This document shows positions 23,083-31,117 of a stretch of DNA of 37,601 nt, piece after piece. This DNA comes from Gemmata massiliana (GTDB taxonomy: Bacteria; Planctomycetota; Planctomycetia; Gemmatales; Gemmataceae): NCBI GenBank assembly GCA_000531095.1, contig HG799463.1, positions 7,561 to 45,161 on the forward strand, given 5' to 3'. Position numbers and translations under genes: made by a program. How positions within the stretch are numbered: position 1 is the stretch's first letter; every line of letters starts with the position of its first letter. The notes beneath the pieces are model-generated. The model saw only the letters and a list, made by a program, of their open reading frames with translations, made no database searches and was not told the origin of the DNA.

Positions 23083-26000
23083 TTAATGTGTGCCGTCCAA
23101 TACTTCGCGCACTTTTCGGGCGAGTCCCAGTGGGGTAAACGGCTTCTGGAGGAAGGCGTCCGTGGCTTCGAGGACACCGTGCCGGACGACGGCGTCGTCC
23201 GTGTACCCGCTCATGTACAGAACCTTCACCCCCGGGCGCCGGACCCGGAGCGCGTCGGCGACCTCCCGCCCGCTGCGCTCCGGCATCACCACATCTGTCA
23301 GAACCAGGTGGACGGGGCCGTTATGGGTCGAGGCAATTTGTTCCGCTTCGGCCCCGCCGGTCGCCTCCAGTACCGTGTACCCCTGCGCCCGCAGCGCGGT
23401 CCGCGCGAGCCCGCGGACCCCGTTATCGTCCTCGACCAACAGGACCGTCTCGGTTCCGCGCGGGGCGACGGAGATCCCCCCGGACGGGCGCTCCGCGTGA
23501 GCGGCCCCGACCGCGGGCAACAGGACGCTGAACGTCGTGCCGACCCCGACCTCGCTGTACACGCTCACGTGCCCGCCGTAAGTTTTGACGACCCCGTAGA
23601 CAGTAGCGAGGCCCAACCCGGTTCCCTTACCGAACTCTTTGGTCGTAAAGAACGGCTCGAAGATCTGGGATTGCACCTCGTCCGTCATCCCCACGCCCGT
23701 GTCGCTCACGCTCAGTCGGACGTACCGCCCGGGGGCGAGTTCGGGGTACCGGGTGCCGTCGTCCAGCGTCAGGTTCGCGGTCTCAATCGTGAGGCGCCCG
23801 CCCTTGGGCATCGCGTCGCGCGCGTTGACCGCGAGGTTCAAAATCACCTGTTCGATCTGGCCGGGGTCCGCTTTCACCGCCCACAGACCGGGGGCCAGGA
23901 ACGTGGCCAGGGTGATGTCCTCGCCGATGAGCCGGCGGAGCATCTTCCCGATCGAGTCCACCAGTTCGTTGAAGTCGAGCACCTTCGGCGCGACGATCGC
24001 CTTGCGGCTGAACGCCAGGAGTTGCCCGGTCAGCCCGGCCGCGCGCTCCCCGGCTTCCCGGATGGCGACCACCGCGTCCCGGTGCGGGTTCGGGGCGGAC
24101 AACTGGCCCAGGAGCAGTTCGCCGTACCCGTTAATGATGGTGAGCAGGTTGTTGAAGTCGTGCGCGACCCCGCCCGCGAGCCGCCCCACCGCTTCCATCT
24201 TCTGGGCCTGGCTGAAGCGCTCTTCCAACCTCTTGCGCTCGGTAATGTCGCGGGCGATGCCGATCAGCCCGGTGACGCGCCCGGCGGGGTCACGGTACGG
24301 AACCTTCGTCGTCAGGTACGTGCGTGTCACCCCCGCCACGGTGCCGACGTCTTCGGTAGTTTGAGGCGCCCCGGTTTCCATCACGCGCCGGTCGCTGTCC
24401 GTGAAGGCCCGCGCAGTGTCCGGGGGAAGCAGCGCGCCGTCGTCCTGGCCGATTACCTCCGCGATCTCCTTCCCGAAGAACCGGGCACCGGCGGGATTAA
24501 TCATGAGGTACCGACCTCGAGCGTCCTTCATGAAGACGGCGTCCGAGATGCCCTCGACCACGGCACTGAGCAGGGTGTGGTTCTCGTGCAGTCGCTCCTC
24601 GGCGAGGCGCCGGGCCGTGACGTCCACCATAATGCCGCGGAGCTTGGTGGGTTCGCCCCCCTCGATAACCACGCTCACGATGTCGCGCACCCAAACGGTG
24701 CCCCCGGCGGCGGTGACCATTCGGTACTCGAAGTCGTGGTTCCGGTGGTCGCGGGTCGCGCGCAGGCAGTAGTCCGCCGCCCACCCCTGGTCATCGGGGT
24801 GGATGTGCTTGACCCAGAAGTCGGGTTCGTCGATCCACCGCGCGGGCGGGTACCCGAGTAACCGCTCGGCCTGCTGGCTCACGAACGTGAACCGGAACGT
24901 CCGGGCGTCCGCCTCCCACACGATCCCGTCGATGTTCGTAACCAACTCTTCGTACTGCTGCTGCGACTGACGCAGGGCCTCCTCCGCGCGCTTGCGCTCG
25001 GTCAAGTCGACGTGGCACCCGATCATTCGTACCGGGGTGGGGTTCGCATCGCGGACGAACTCGCCCCGGGCGTAGATCCACCGGTACGTTCCGTCCTTGT
25101 GGAGCATCCGGAACTCCGCCGCGTGTTCGGCGCGCTCCCCGGCGAGGTACCCGCGCAGCGCCGCCAACACCTTGGGCATGTCGTCGGGGTGGAGCCGGGT
25201 TTCCCATTCGAGGTAGCTGTTGCCGATCTCGTACTCCTCGTACCCGAGCTGCCCCTTCCACTCGCGCGAGAACACGACCTCGTTTGTCCGAAGGTTCCAG
25301 TCCCACAGCCCGATGTTTGCGGCTCGAACCGCGAGGCGCAAGCGCTCCTCGCTCTCGCGGAGCGCGGCCGCGGCCCGCTCGCGCTCGGTGACGTCCTGTA
25401 CCGTGCCGACCAGCGCGACCGCGCGACCGTCCTCGTACACCGGTTCGGCGAACTCTTGCACGCAGCGCACGGTCCCGTCCGGGCGCACGATGTGGTGGTC
25501 GATGCGGTACGGTTGCCCGGTCCGGACCGTCTCGGCGACGGCCGCCCGGATCGCGCCCGCGTCGTCCGGGGGGACGCGGCGGAAGAAGTCCTCGGACGTG
25601 CCCGAGAACGCGGCCGGGTCGGTGCCAAAGATGCGGAACACCTCCTCGGACCAGCGGAGCCGGTCCGGGGCGAACTCCTGCTCCCAGTTCCCGAGGTGCG
25701 CGATGCGCTGGGCACGGGCCAGGCGCGCCTCACTCGCACGCAAGGTTTCTTCCGCCCGCGTGCGGTCGGTCACATCACGGCAAACGGACAGGACGTGGGC
25801 GGTCCCCCGATACTGCACGAGCGCGCTCCACGCCTCCAACCAGCGCCACGCCCCGTCCCCGGCGCGCACGCGGACGGTGAACAGGCCCGCGGTGCCGGCC
25901 AGCACCTGTTTCCAGTACCGCTCTCCGGCATCGGTGTCGTCGGGGTGAACGACCTCGAACTTGTGGGCCGGTACCCGGCCAAGGAGCCGGGGCACCGACG

Positions 26001-26604
26001 GGCTGGCGTAAACGGTTCGACCCTCAAGGTCCAGCAGGTACACCAAGTCGTTGGAATTGTCCGTCAGCAGCCGGTAAAGTTCCTCGCGCTCACGGAGCGC
26101 CTCTTGCGCCCGGGCGCGTTCGGCGATCTCCGCTCGCAGGGACTCGTTCGCGCGTGCGAGGTCGGCGGTTTTCTCCCGCACCCGGTTTTCAAGTTCAGCA
26201 TTGGCGACGCGGAGCCGCTCCTCGGCCGCGATCCGCTCGCTGCTGTCGCGGGCCAGAACCAACCCGAGGGGCCCGCGCTCGGTGTGCAGGCGGGTGAGAG
26301 TCAGGTTGACCGGGGTCCACGACTCGCCGGCCCCGCGGCGCAGGTGGTACCCCTCTCGGGAGTGGAACGTCTGGGTCGTGTGCAGAGCGCGTCGCAGGTG
26401 GCTCAGCCCGGCAGTGCCGTCGTCGGAGCGGAACAGTTGGTCGAGCGAGAGTCCCAAGAGGTCCGCGCGCCGCGCGCCCGTCATCCGCTGGGCCACGGGG
26501 TTCACGTCCACGACGCCCGCCGTGCCCGGGTCCACGATAAACGCCGCGTCCCCCATTTCCTCGAACAGGGTCTGGGCCAGTTCGGCCACGTCGTGGGGCT
26601 TCAC
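23083..26604 (-). CDS. Hybrid sensor histidine kinase with six PAS domains and a receiver domain
   Basis: A 1173-residue cytoplasmic-looking sensor kinase without predicted membrane helices. In order: PAS 1 (about 10-125), a short coiled coil, five further PAS or PAS-PAC repeats ending in typical [44 protein letters not shown] and [12 protein letters not shown] linkers, a HisKA domain with [11 protein letters not shown] (phosphoacceptor His about 815), a HATPase domain (N box [16 protein letters not shown]1 SDTGVGM, F box FEPFFTTK, G2 [11 protein letters not shown]) and a receiver domain (about 1053-1173; LLVEDD, phosphoacceptor Asp about 1104 in VLTDVVMP, and KPFT). The chosen GTG at 26604 overlaps the stop of the Ser/Thr kinase gene by four bases (GTGA), with GGAGAG upstream. 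Expression is therefore likely coupled to that kinase. No separate response regulator with an output domain is adjacent. Confidence 0.93.
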   Translation of the reverse strand: MKPHDVAELAQTLFEEMGDAAFIVDPGTAGVVDVNPVAQRMTGARRADLLGLSLDQLFRSDDGTAGLSHLRRALHTTQTFHSREGYHLRRGAGESWTPVNLTLTRLHTERGPLGLVLARDSSERIAAEERLRVANAELENRVREKTADLARANESLRAEIAERARAQEALREREELYRLLTDNSNDLVYLLDLEGRTVYASPSVPRLLGRVPAHKFEVVHPDDTDAGERYWKQVLAGTAGLFTVRVRAGDGAWRWLEAWSALVQYRGTAHVLSVCRDVTDRTRAEETLRASEARLARAQRIAHLGNWEQEFAPDRLRWSEEVFRIFGTDPAAFSGTSEDFFRRVPPDDAGAIRAAVAETVRTGQPYRIDHHIVRPDGTVRCVQEFAEPVYEDGRAVALVGTVQDVTERERAAAALRESEERLRLAVRAANIGLWDWNLRTNEVVFSREWKGQLGYEEYEIGNSYLEWETRLHPDDMPKVLAALRGYLAGERAEHAAEFRMLHKDGTYRWIYARGEFVRDANPTPVRMIGCHVDLTERKRAEEALRQSQQQYEELVTNIDGIVWEADARTFRFTFVSQQAERLLGYPPARWIDEPDFWVKHIHPDDQGWAADYCLRATRDHRNHDFEYRMVTAAGGTVWVRDIVSVVIEGGEPTKLRGIMVDVTARRLAEERLHENHTLLSAVVEGISDAVFMKDARGRYLMINPAGARFFGKEIAEVIGQDDGALLPPDTARAFTDSDRRVMETGAPQTTEDVGTVAGVTRTYLTTKVPYRDPAGRVTGLIGIARDITERKRLEERFSQAQKMEAVGRLAGGVAHDFNNLLTIINGYGELLLGQLSAPNPHRDAVVAIREAGERAAGLTGQLLAFSRKAIVAPKVLDFNELVDSIGKMLRRLIGEDITLATFLAPGLWAVKADPGQIEQVILNLAVNARDAMPKGGRLTIETANLTLDDGTRYPELAPGRYVRLSVSDTGVGMTDEVQSQIFEPFFTTKEFGKGTGLGLATVYGVVKTYGGHVSVYSEVGVGTTFSVLLPAVGAAHAERPSGGISVAPRGTETVLLVEDDNGVRGLARTALRAQGYTVLEATGGAEAEQIASTHNGPVHLVLTDVVMPERSGREVADALRVRRPGVKVLYMSGYTDDAVVRHGVLEATDAFLQKPFTPLGLARKVREVLDGTH

Positions 26605-28457
26605 GGCTTGCTCTCCGGGCGCCAGACGAACAATTCGACGTCGTCGACCCAAACTTGGTCGGTCGCCTCCCGGGGCGTCGCGGCAAGGTCGATTACCAAA
26701 TTGCGGTGAAGACGCTGAGTGGGGAATGGAGGAAGTTCGCAAATAACCACATAAGTGCTCCACTGGGTCGTGGGTGTGACCCAATTGGGGCACCGGTACA
26801 GCCAAAGAGCGGGGCCGGGGGTACTGGGGTCCGCGGGGAGTTGCGGCCCGAGTCCGCGAACCCGGGTCGCGGCCGGCCCCGTCTGGTTGTCCGGAATCGC
26901 GACCGGCATTCCGGGGTAGACGGCGAGGCTCCCGCGCCCGTGGAGAGACCGGGCACGGTAGCGCAGTACCATCACCGCTCCGGGGGGCGGTGCCTGTGCC
27001 AGGGGCTGATAGGCACCCAGGAGATTTCCGCTCCGGGCCGGGTCCAAGTTGGTGAGCAGGAGGGCCGGGTTGTCGGGCCGGTCCTGTGGCCGGTCCAGAA
27101 CGATCTGACGGTTCGCGCTCCACCCTGCAGCGTTCCCCCCGCGCCAGAGTGCCCCCGCGTGCCCAGGGGCCAGACAGTCCCCGTCGAACCCGCCAGCCCT
27201 TACGAGATTTTTCTCACTCGGTACGACCGCCCGGAGCAGATCGGGCCAGTTGGCCACTACGCGCTGCGCCAGCGTGCGATCCTGAAGCGGGTAGACGAAC
27301 CCCCACGCGCTCGGGGAACGGATCGCCATAACGGGCCGAGGCGCGGGCCAAACGGAGAACGGAAGGCCGGGCGGAACGGGCGTGCCCCCTGCCTCCGTCG
27401 GCACTCGTTCCACGGGCGCGCCCGGACTACTCACCAAGTCTCGACCGTCCGACCCGGTAAAGAGCGCCAAATCGTCGGGCCGATCGTGGAGAACTACCAG
27501 TCGGTCTGGGCGCTCTCCGTCCGCTGCTTGGGTATTGGAAGGCTCGGGCTCGGCCACCGCGGTCGGGCGCCACCACTTGGACGCAGCCAGTGGAAGAATC
27601 ACCAGCGCGGCGAGTACCCCGAGCGCGGTGAGCACCCGGCGATTCACGCGGCCGGCGTTTTTGCGGCACGCCCCGGCCAGGGCCGTTTGGAACTGCTTGA
27701 TCGAAGCGAAGCGCTCTACCGGGTCGCGGGCCAACCCGCGCTCGAGGGTGTCATCGAGCGCCTTGGGCAGCCGCGGATTGTGGCGGAGAGCGGGGACGTA
27801 CACGCGACCGGGGAGGCGCCCGGTAAACAGTTCGTAAGCGACGGTCGCGAGAGAGAAGACGTCGGCACGCGCGTCCAGCGCCAGGCCCGCGCGGTACTCC
27901 GGGGCACAGTAATCAAGCGTGCCGCAAAAGTACCCGCCCTCGAGTCGCGCGTCCGCGCCGGTGTGCGCGACCGAGATCCCAAAGTCGGTGATTTTGATCT
28001 GCCCGTCGTCGGCGAACAGGACGTTCTCGGGCTTGAGGTCGAGGTGCAGCACCCCCCGCTCGTGGATGTGATCGAGTGCTCCCGCAATCCGGTCCAGAAG
28101 GTCCGCGGCCTCGCGCAGCGGCCACGGTTGGCCAGAGCACATCCGAGACCGGAGCGCCCCACCGGCCGCGAACTCCATGACCAGATAATTGTGCCCCTCG
28201 ACCTCCCCGGCGTCGTGAACGGCGACGACGTGGGGGTGCGCCAGCGCCGCCATCAACTGCGGCTCGCGCAGCCAATTCGGGTGCGCCGCGCTCCCGCCGG
28301 CCGGGGCGCACAGAACCTTCACGGCTACGGTGCGCTGAAGGGTGCGGTGAACGGCCCGGTACACGGTGCTCGTACCGCCCTCGCCGATCATTTCTCCGAG
28401 ATCCAATCCCGGAATATGGGGCGGAGCCGGGGCACTATTCTGTGTTGTGCCGGACAT
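26601..28457 (-). CDS. Transmembrane Ser/Thr protein kinase
   Basis: A 618-residue Hanks-type kinase. The kinase domain (about 18-262) has the glycine loop GEGGTSTVYRAVH, VAVKVL with K47, the catalytic loop HLDLKPENV (138-146; Leu replaces the usual Arg of HRD), DFGIS (158-162) and the activation segment closing as DYCAPEY. One membrane helix follows at about 275-293 (VLTALGVLAALVILPLAA), and the remaining 325 residues would lie outside the cytoplasm, with a beta-rich end (PGLPFSVWPAP early, VWVDDVELFVW late) that resembles a carbohydrate-binding-like fold only loosely. The ATG at 28457 is the likely start; a TTG ten codons upstream is possible. It is the first gene of a two-gene operon with the hybrid histidine kinase, which it overlaps by four bases. 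Confidence 0.92.
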   Translation of the reverse strand: MSGTTQNSAPAPPHIPGLDLGEMIGEGGTSTVYRAVHRTLQRTVAVKVLCAPAGGSAAHPNWLREPQLMAALAHPHVVAVHDAGEVEGHNYLVMEFAAGGALRSRMCSGQPWPLREAADLLDRIAGALDHIHERGVLHLDLKPENVLFADDGQIKITDFGISVAHTGADARLEGGYFCGTLDYCAPEYRAGLALDARADVFSLATVAYELFTGRLPGRVYVPALRHNPRLPKALDDTLERGLARDPVERFASIKQFQTALAGACRKNAGRVNRRVLTALGVLAALVILPLAASKWWRPTAVAEPEPSNTQAADGERPDRLVVLHDRPDDLALFTGSDGRDLVSSPGAPVERVPTEAGGTPVPPGLPFSVWPAPRPVMAIRSPSAWGFVYPLQDRTLAQRVVANWPDLLRAVVPSEKNLVRAGGFDGDCLAPGHAGALWRGGNAAGWSANRQIVLDRPQDRPDNPALLLTNLDPARSGNLLGAYQPLAQAPPPGAVMVLRYRARSLHGRGSLAVYPGMPVAIPDNQTGPAATRVRGLGPQLPADPSTPGPALWLYRCPNWVTPTTQWSTYVVICELPPFPTQRLHRNLVIDLAATPREATDQVWVDDVELFVWRPESKP

Positions 28458-28731
28458 CGGACATTTCCGTCCTTTCCGCCGGGGCAACCGACCCGCCCCG
28501 CAAACAGCGTAGTGCCGCGCCGGGTACGATTCCGCCTCTCAACGAAGCGGCCACGACACGAGTCCGCGAGTACACCGGAGTTCCGGTGCCGACGGCACCG
28601 CACGGAGTGCGGATGGGAGCAAGTGACTGTTGAGAAGTATACCACGACCTAATTGCCCGAGTTGTCAGAAGAAAATCGTTATTTTCTCCGTTTCTTCGGG
28701 TCTCCCTGCAAAAAGCGTCTAATAGATGCAC

Positions 28732-28750
28732 GTTAATGCTCCGCATTAAC
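28732..28750. promoter_or_regulatory. 8-bp palindrome, possible operator
   Basis: GTTAATGC and GCATTAAC are perfect inverted arms separated by TCC, in the AT-rich part of the region upstream of the Ser/Thr kinase operon. Its size suits a dimeric repressor or activator site. It has no U-tract and lies about 275 bases from the start codon. No regulator is implied by sequence alone. Confidence 0.4.
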
Positions 28751-28812
28751 CAGAAATGGTGCCCATCGTCATCGGGTGCGGAAGAAACGGCGCCGATCAG
28801 TGGCAACAAAAT

Positions 28813-28857
28813 CACCCCAATGAACCCGTGCAATGTGCCACGAGATTCATTGGGGTG
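28813..28857 (-). terminator. Intrinsic terminator of aceF
   Basis: On the minus strand CACCCCAATGAA and TTCATTGGGGTG form a perfect 12-bp stem with a 21-base loop, followed by ATTTTGTTG. It starts about 34 bases after the aceF stop codon. Confidence 0.85.
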
Positions 28858-28890
28858 TAAAAGCAGCGATGTTTCTCGCTGACGCCTGGC

Positions 28891-30183
28891 TCACGTCTCC
28901 ATCAGGAGCCGGAGCGGGTCGCTGAAGAGTTGCGCGAGGCGCACCGTGAACCGGCACCCGTCGGCCCCGTCGATGACGCGGTGGTCGTAGGTGAGCGAGA
29001 GCGGCATCATGAGCCGCGCGACGATCTGCCCGTCGCGCACCACCGGTTGCAACGAGGACTTCGACAGGCCCAGGATCGCGACCTCGGGGTAGTTCACGAG
29101 CGGCGTGAACCCGGTGCCCCCGATACCGCCCAGGTTCGTGATGGTGAACGTGCCGCCGCGCATCTCGTCGATCGTGAGCTTGTTCGTGCGGGCCTTCTCC
29201 GCAATGGACGACACCTCCGCGGCGAGGTCGCGGATGCTCTTCTTGTCCGCGTCGCGGATCACGGGCACCTTCAGCCCCGCGTCCGTATCGACCGCGATGC
29301 CGATGTGGTAGTATTTCTTGAGGACCAGTTTGCCCGCGTTCATGTCGTAACTGCTGTTGAACCGCGGGAACTCTTTGAGGGCCGCGATACACGCCTTGAT
29401 CGCGAGGACCGTCATCGTGATCTTCGGGCTACCCTTCGGGAGGGCGTCGACGATGCGCTTGCGCCCGGCTTCGAGGTCGGTGATGTCCGCGAGCTCGTGC
29501 TGAGTGACCATCGGCATGGTCCGCCAGCCGACCGTGAGGTTCTTCGCGATCGTTTGCCGGATCGTCGCGACCTCGGTCACCTCGACCGGCCCGAACTTCG
29601 CGAAGTCCGGCAGCGGCGGCAGCGCGAACGCATTCACGATGATCCCGCTGGCGGCCGCGGCCGCCCCACCGCTCTCCTTCACGCGCTGGCGCTCGGTGCG
29701 GACGAAGCCCTTCAGGTCGTCGAGCGTGACGCGGCCCTCGCGCCCGCTGCCCTTCAACTCGCCGAGCGCAACACCGAGTTCGCGAGCGAGTTTGCGCGTC
29801 GCGGGTCCGGCGGGGACGAGCGTCTTGGTGCCGTTCGCACTGCCGTTGTTCGATGCGGGCTGCGCTTGCGGTTGTGAAGCGGCCGGCGCCGATTTCGGTG
29901 CGGTCTGTTGAGCAGGTGTCGGAGTCGAAGCCTTTGGCGCATTCGTCTTCGCCCCGCCGGACACGCGGACGAGTTTTCCGCCGACGTTAACTTTGTCGCC
30001 GGGCTTCACGTGAACCGCCTCGACGGTCCCGTCCGACTCCGCGGTGACTTCCATCGAAGCCTTGTCGGTGCTCACCTCCACCAGAGCCTGACCCGACTTG
30101 ACCGCGTCACCCACCTTCACGAACACCGCCGTTACCGTTCCGCCCTCAATACCCTCGCCCGGGTTCGCAAGCACGATGTCCAT
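28891..30183 (-). CDS. aceF: Pyruvate dehydrogenase E2, dihydrolipoamide acetyltransferase
   Basis: A 430-residue E2 core subunit that moves acetyl groups from E1 to coenzyme A. It has one lipoyl domain (1-78) with the lipoylated lysine K41 in STDKASMEV, an Ala/Pro/Gln-rich linker, an E3/E1-binding domain (about 128-165; GPATRKLARELGV and GSGREGRVTLDDL), a second flexible linker, and the catalytic acyltransferase domain (about 195-430) ending with LTYDHRVIDGADG, whose His (about 401) and Asp are catalytic. Many gammaproteobacterial E2 proteins have up to three lipoyl domains; here there is one. The ATG at 30183 has AGGGGG upstream; an ATG at 30216 would add 11 residues ahead of the lipoyl domain. 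Same strand as aceE but separated by about 350 bases with a hairpin. No lpd gene is in view. Confidence 0.93.
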   Translation of the reverse strand: MDIVLANPGEGIEGGTVTAVFVKVGDAVKSGQALVEVSTDKASMEVTAESDGTVEAVHVKPGDKVNVGGKLVRVSGGAKTNAPKASTPTPAQQTAPKSAPAASQPQAQPASNNGSANGTKTLVPAGPATRKLARELGVALGELKGSGREGRVTLDDLKGFVRTERQRVKESGGAAAAASGIIVNAFALPPLPDFAKFGPVEVTEVATIRQTIAKNLTVGWRTMPMVTQHELADITDLEAGRKRIVDALPKGSPKITMTVLAIKACIAALKEFPRFNSSYDMNAGKLVLKKYYHIGIAVDTDAGLKVPVIRDADKKSIRDLAAEVSSIAEKARTNKLTIDEMRGGTFTITNLGGIGGTGFTPLVNYPEVAILGLSKSSLQPVVRDGQIVARLMMPLSLTYDHRVIDGADGCRFTVRLAQLFSDPLRLLMET

Positions 30184-30529
30184 TAGGCCCCCTACGAACC
30201 GCGTGCGGTCCGCCATTATGGTGTCAACTTATTTGAACGGTCGCGCGGTGCGAGCCGGCGGTGCAAGGTTATTGATCGGGTCTTGCTACCCACGGCGCCT
30301 AGTGCTGGCACCGAGGACTCGCGCCTTGTTTGCTGTCAGGTTACTGTTCCGGGAGCCCTTACGTCCGCCGGGGCGACTGTTATTGGCCCCGAAACTCTGC
30401 GAAGCGGACGTCGACTTCTCACCCGAAACACAATTTCAAAACAAACCGCCGGTAGTGACCCGATCCGCCCGTTTGGTGGGTCGCGGAAGTCACAACCGGC
30501 GGTTTTGAGGGCACCAGCCTAGCGCCCGA
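30184..30529. other. Gene-free interval between aceE and aceF
   Basis: No gene is convincing. It contains the hairpin at 30443-30506 after the aceE distal part. The remaining 260 bases probably carry an aceF promoter, judged from the hairpin placement, but no clear -35/-10 pair was identified. Confidence 0.5.
30443..30506 (-). terminator. Long hairpin after the aceE distal part
   Basis: AAACCGCCGGT (30443-30453) and ACCGGCGGTTT (30495-30505) pair perfectly, with an inner GTGAC/GTCAC stem (30455-30459 with 30489-30493). On the minus strand it is followed by GTTTTGAAATTG. It lies 25 bases after the stop at 30530 and so may end or attenuate transcription before aceF. Confidence 0.72.
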
Positions 30530-31117
30530 TCAGATCGTCCACGGATGCGCGGCGTCCGAGTTAATGCCCAGATCCGCGATCGCCTGCTTCACCGTGCCCG
30601 GGTCCAGTTGCCCCTGCTGGAACAGCGAGTACAGCGCCGCGACCGCGACATTCTCCGCGTCCACCTCGAAGAACCGGCGGAGTGCCTTGCGGGTTTCGGA
30701 GCGGCCGAACCCGTCGGTCCCCAGCGCGAGCATCCGGCCGTTCAGGTACGGTGCGACCGTTTCCGGTAGCGCCCGCATGTAGTCGCTCGTCGCGATAATC
30801 GGCCCCTTCGTGCCACCGAGGACTTGCGCGACGAACGGCACCTTCTTGGGCGCGTCCGGGTGCAGGCGGTTGTGGCGCTCGCACTCGATCGCGTCCTTGC
30901 GGAGCATCTGGTAACTGGTCGCGCTGTAGACCGTGCTGGCGATGTTGTACTTCTCGGCCAAAATCTGCTGCGCTCGGAGCGCTTCGTTCAGAATGACGCC
31001 GCTGCCGACGAGCTGCACTTCGAGTTTCGCGCCGGGGGGCTTTACGCTCTTCACCGAGTACAGCCCGCGGATGATCCCCTCGCGCACGTGCTCGCCGGGC
31101 ATCGCGGGCATCTTCAT
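30530..31117 (-). CDS. aceE: Pyruvate dehydrogenase E1, C-terminal domain as a separate frame
   Basis: A 195-residue frame corresponding to the C-terminal transketolase domain of homodimeric E1 (AceE). It begins MKMPAMPGEHVREGI, matching the E. coli segment HMPAMPEGAEEGI, and continues with VQLVGSGVILNEALRA, VYSATSYQMLRKDAIECERH, TSDYMRALPE and LGTDGFGRSETRKALRRFFEVD, all classical AceE C-domain sequence. Its ATG overlaps the stop of the proximal part as ATGA. A normal AceE is a single chain of about 890 residues; the two pieces add to about 943. Either the gene is truly split and translated by stop-restart coupling, or a single-base deletion (real or an assembly error) broke it; a -1 shift on translation is a third option. 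Confidence 0.85.
   Translation of the reverse strand: MKMPAMPGEHVREGIIRGLYSVKSVKPPGAKLEVQLVGSGVILNEALRAQQILAEKYNIASTVYSATSYQMLRKDAIECERHNRLHPDAPKKVPFVAQVLGGTKGPIIATSDYMRALPETVAPYLNGRMLALGTDGFGRSETRKALRRFFEVDAENVAVAALYSLFQQGQLDPGTVKQAIADLGINSDAAHPWTI

Larger units (their letters stand above)
28458..28890. other. Gene-free interval upstream of the kinase operon
   Basis: No gene seen. It carries the promoter region of the Ser/Thr kinase operon; the part from about 28640 to 28760 is AT-rich. A perfect palindrome, GTTAATGC-TCC-GCATTAAC, is at 28732-28750 and the aceF terminator is at 28813-28857. Promoter boxes cannot be assigned with confidence. Confidence 0.55.

Noticed and set aside
25012..28652. 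Long plus-strand open frames opposite the two kinase genes
   Set aside because: They are antisense to domains with clear PAS, kinase and receiver motifs, show no family similarity and have Arg/Pro/Gly-rich composition typical of GC-rich shadow frames.
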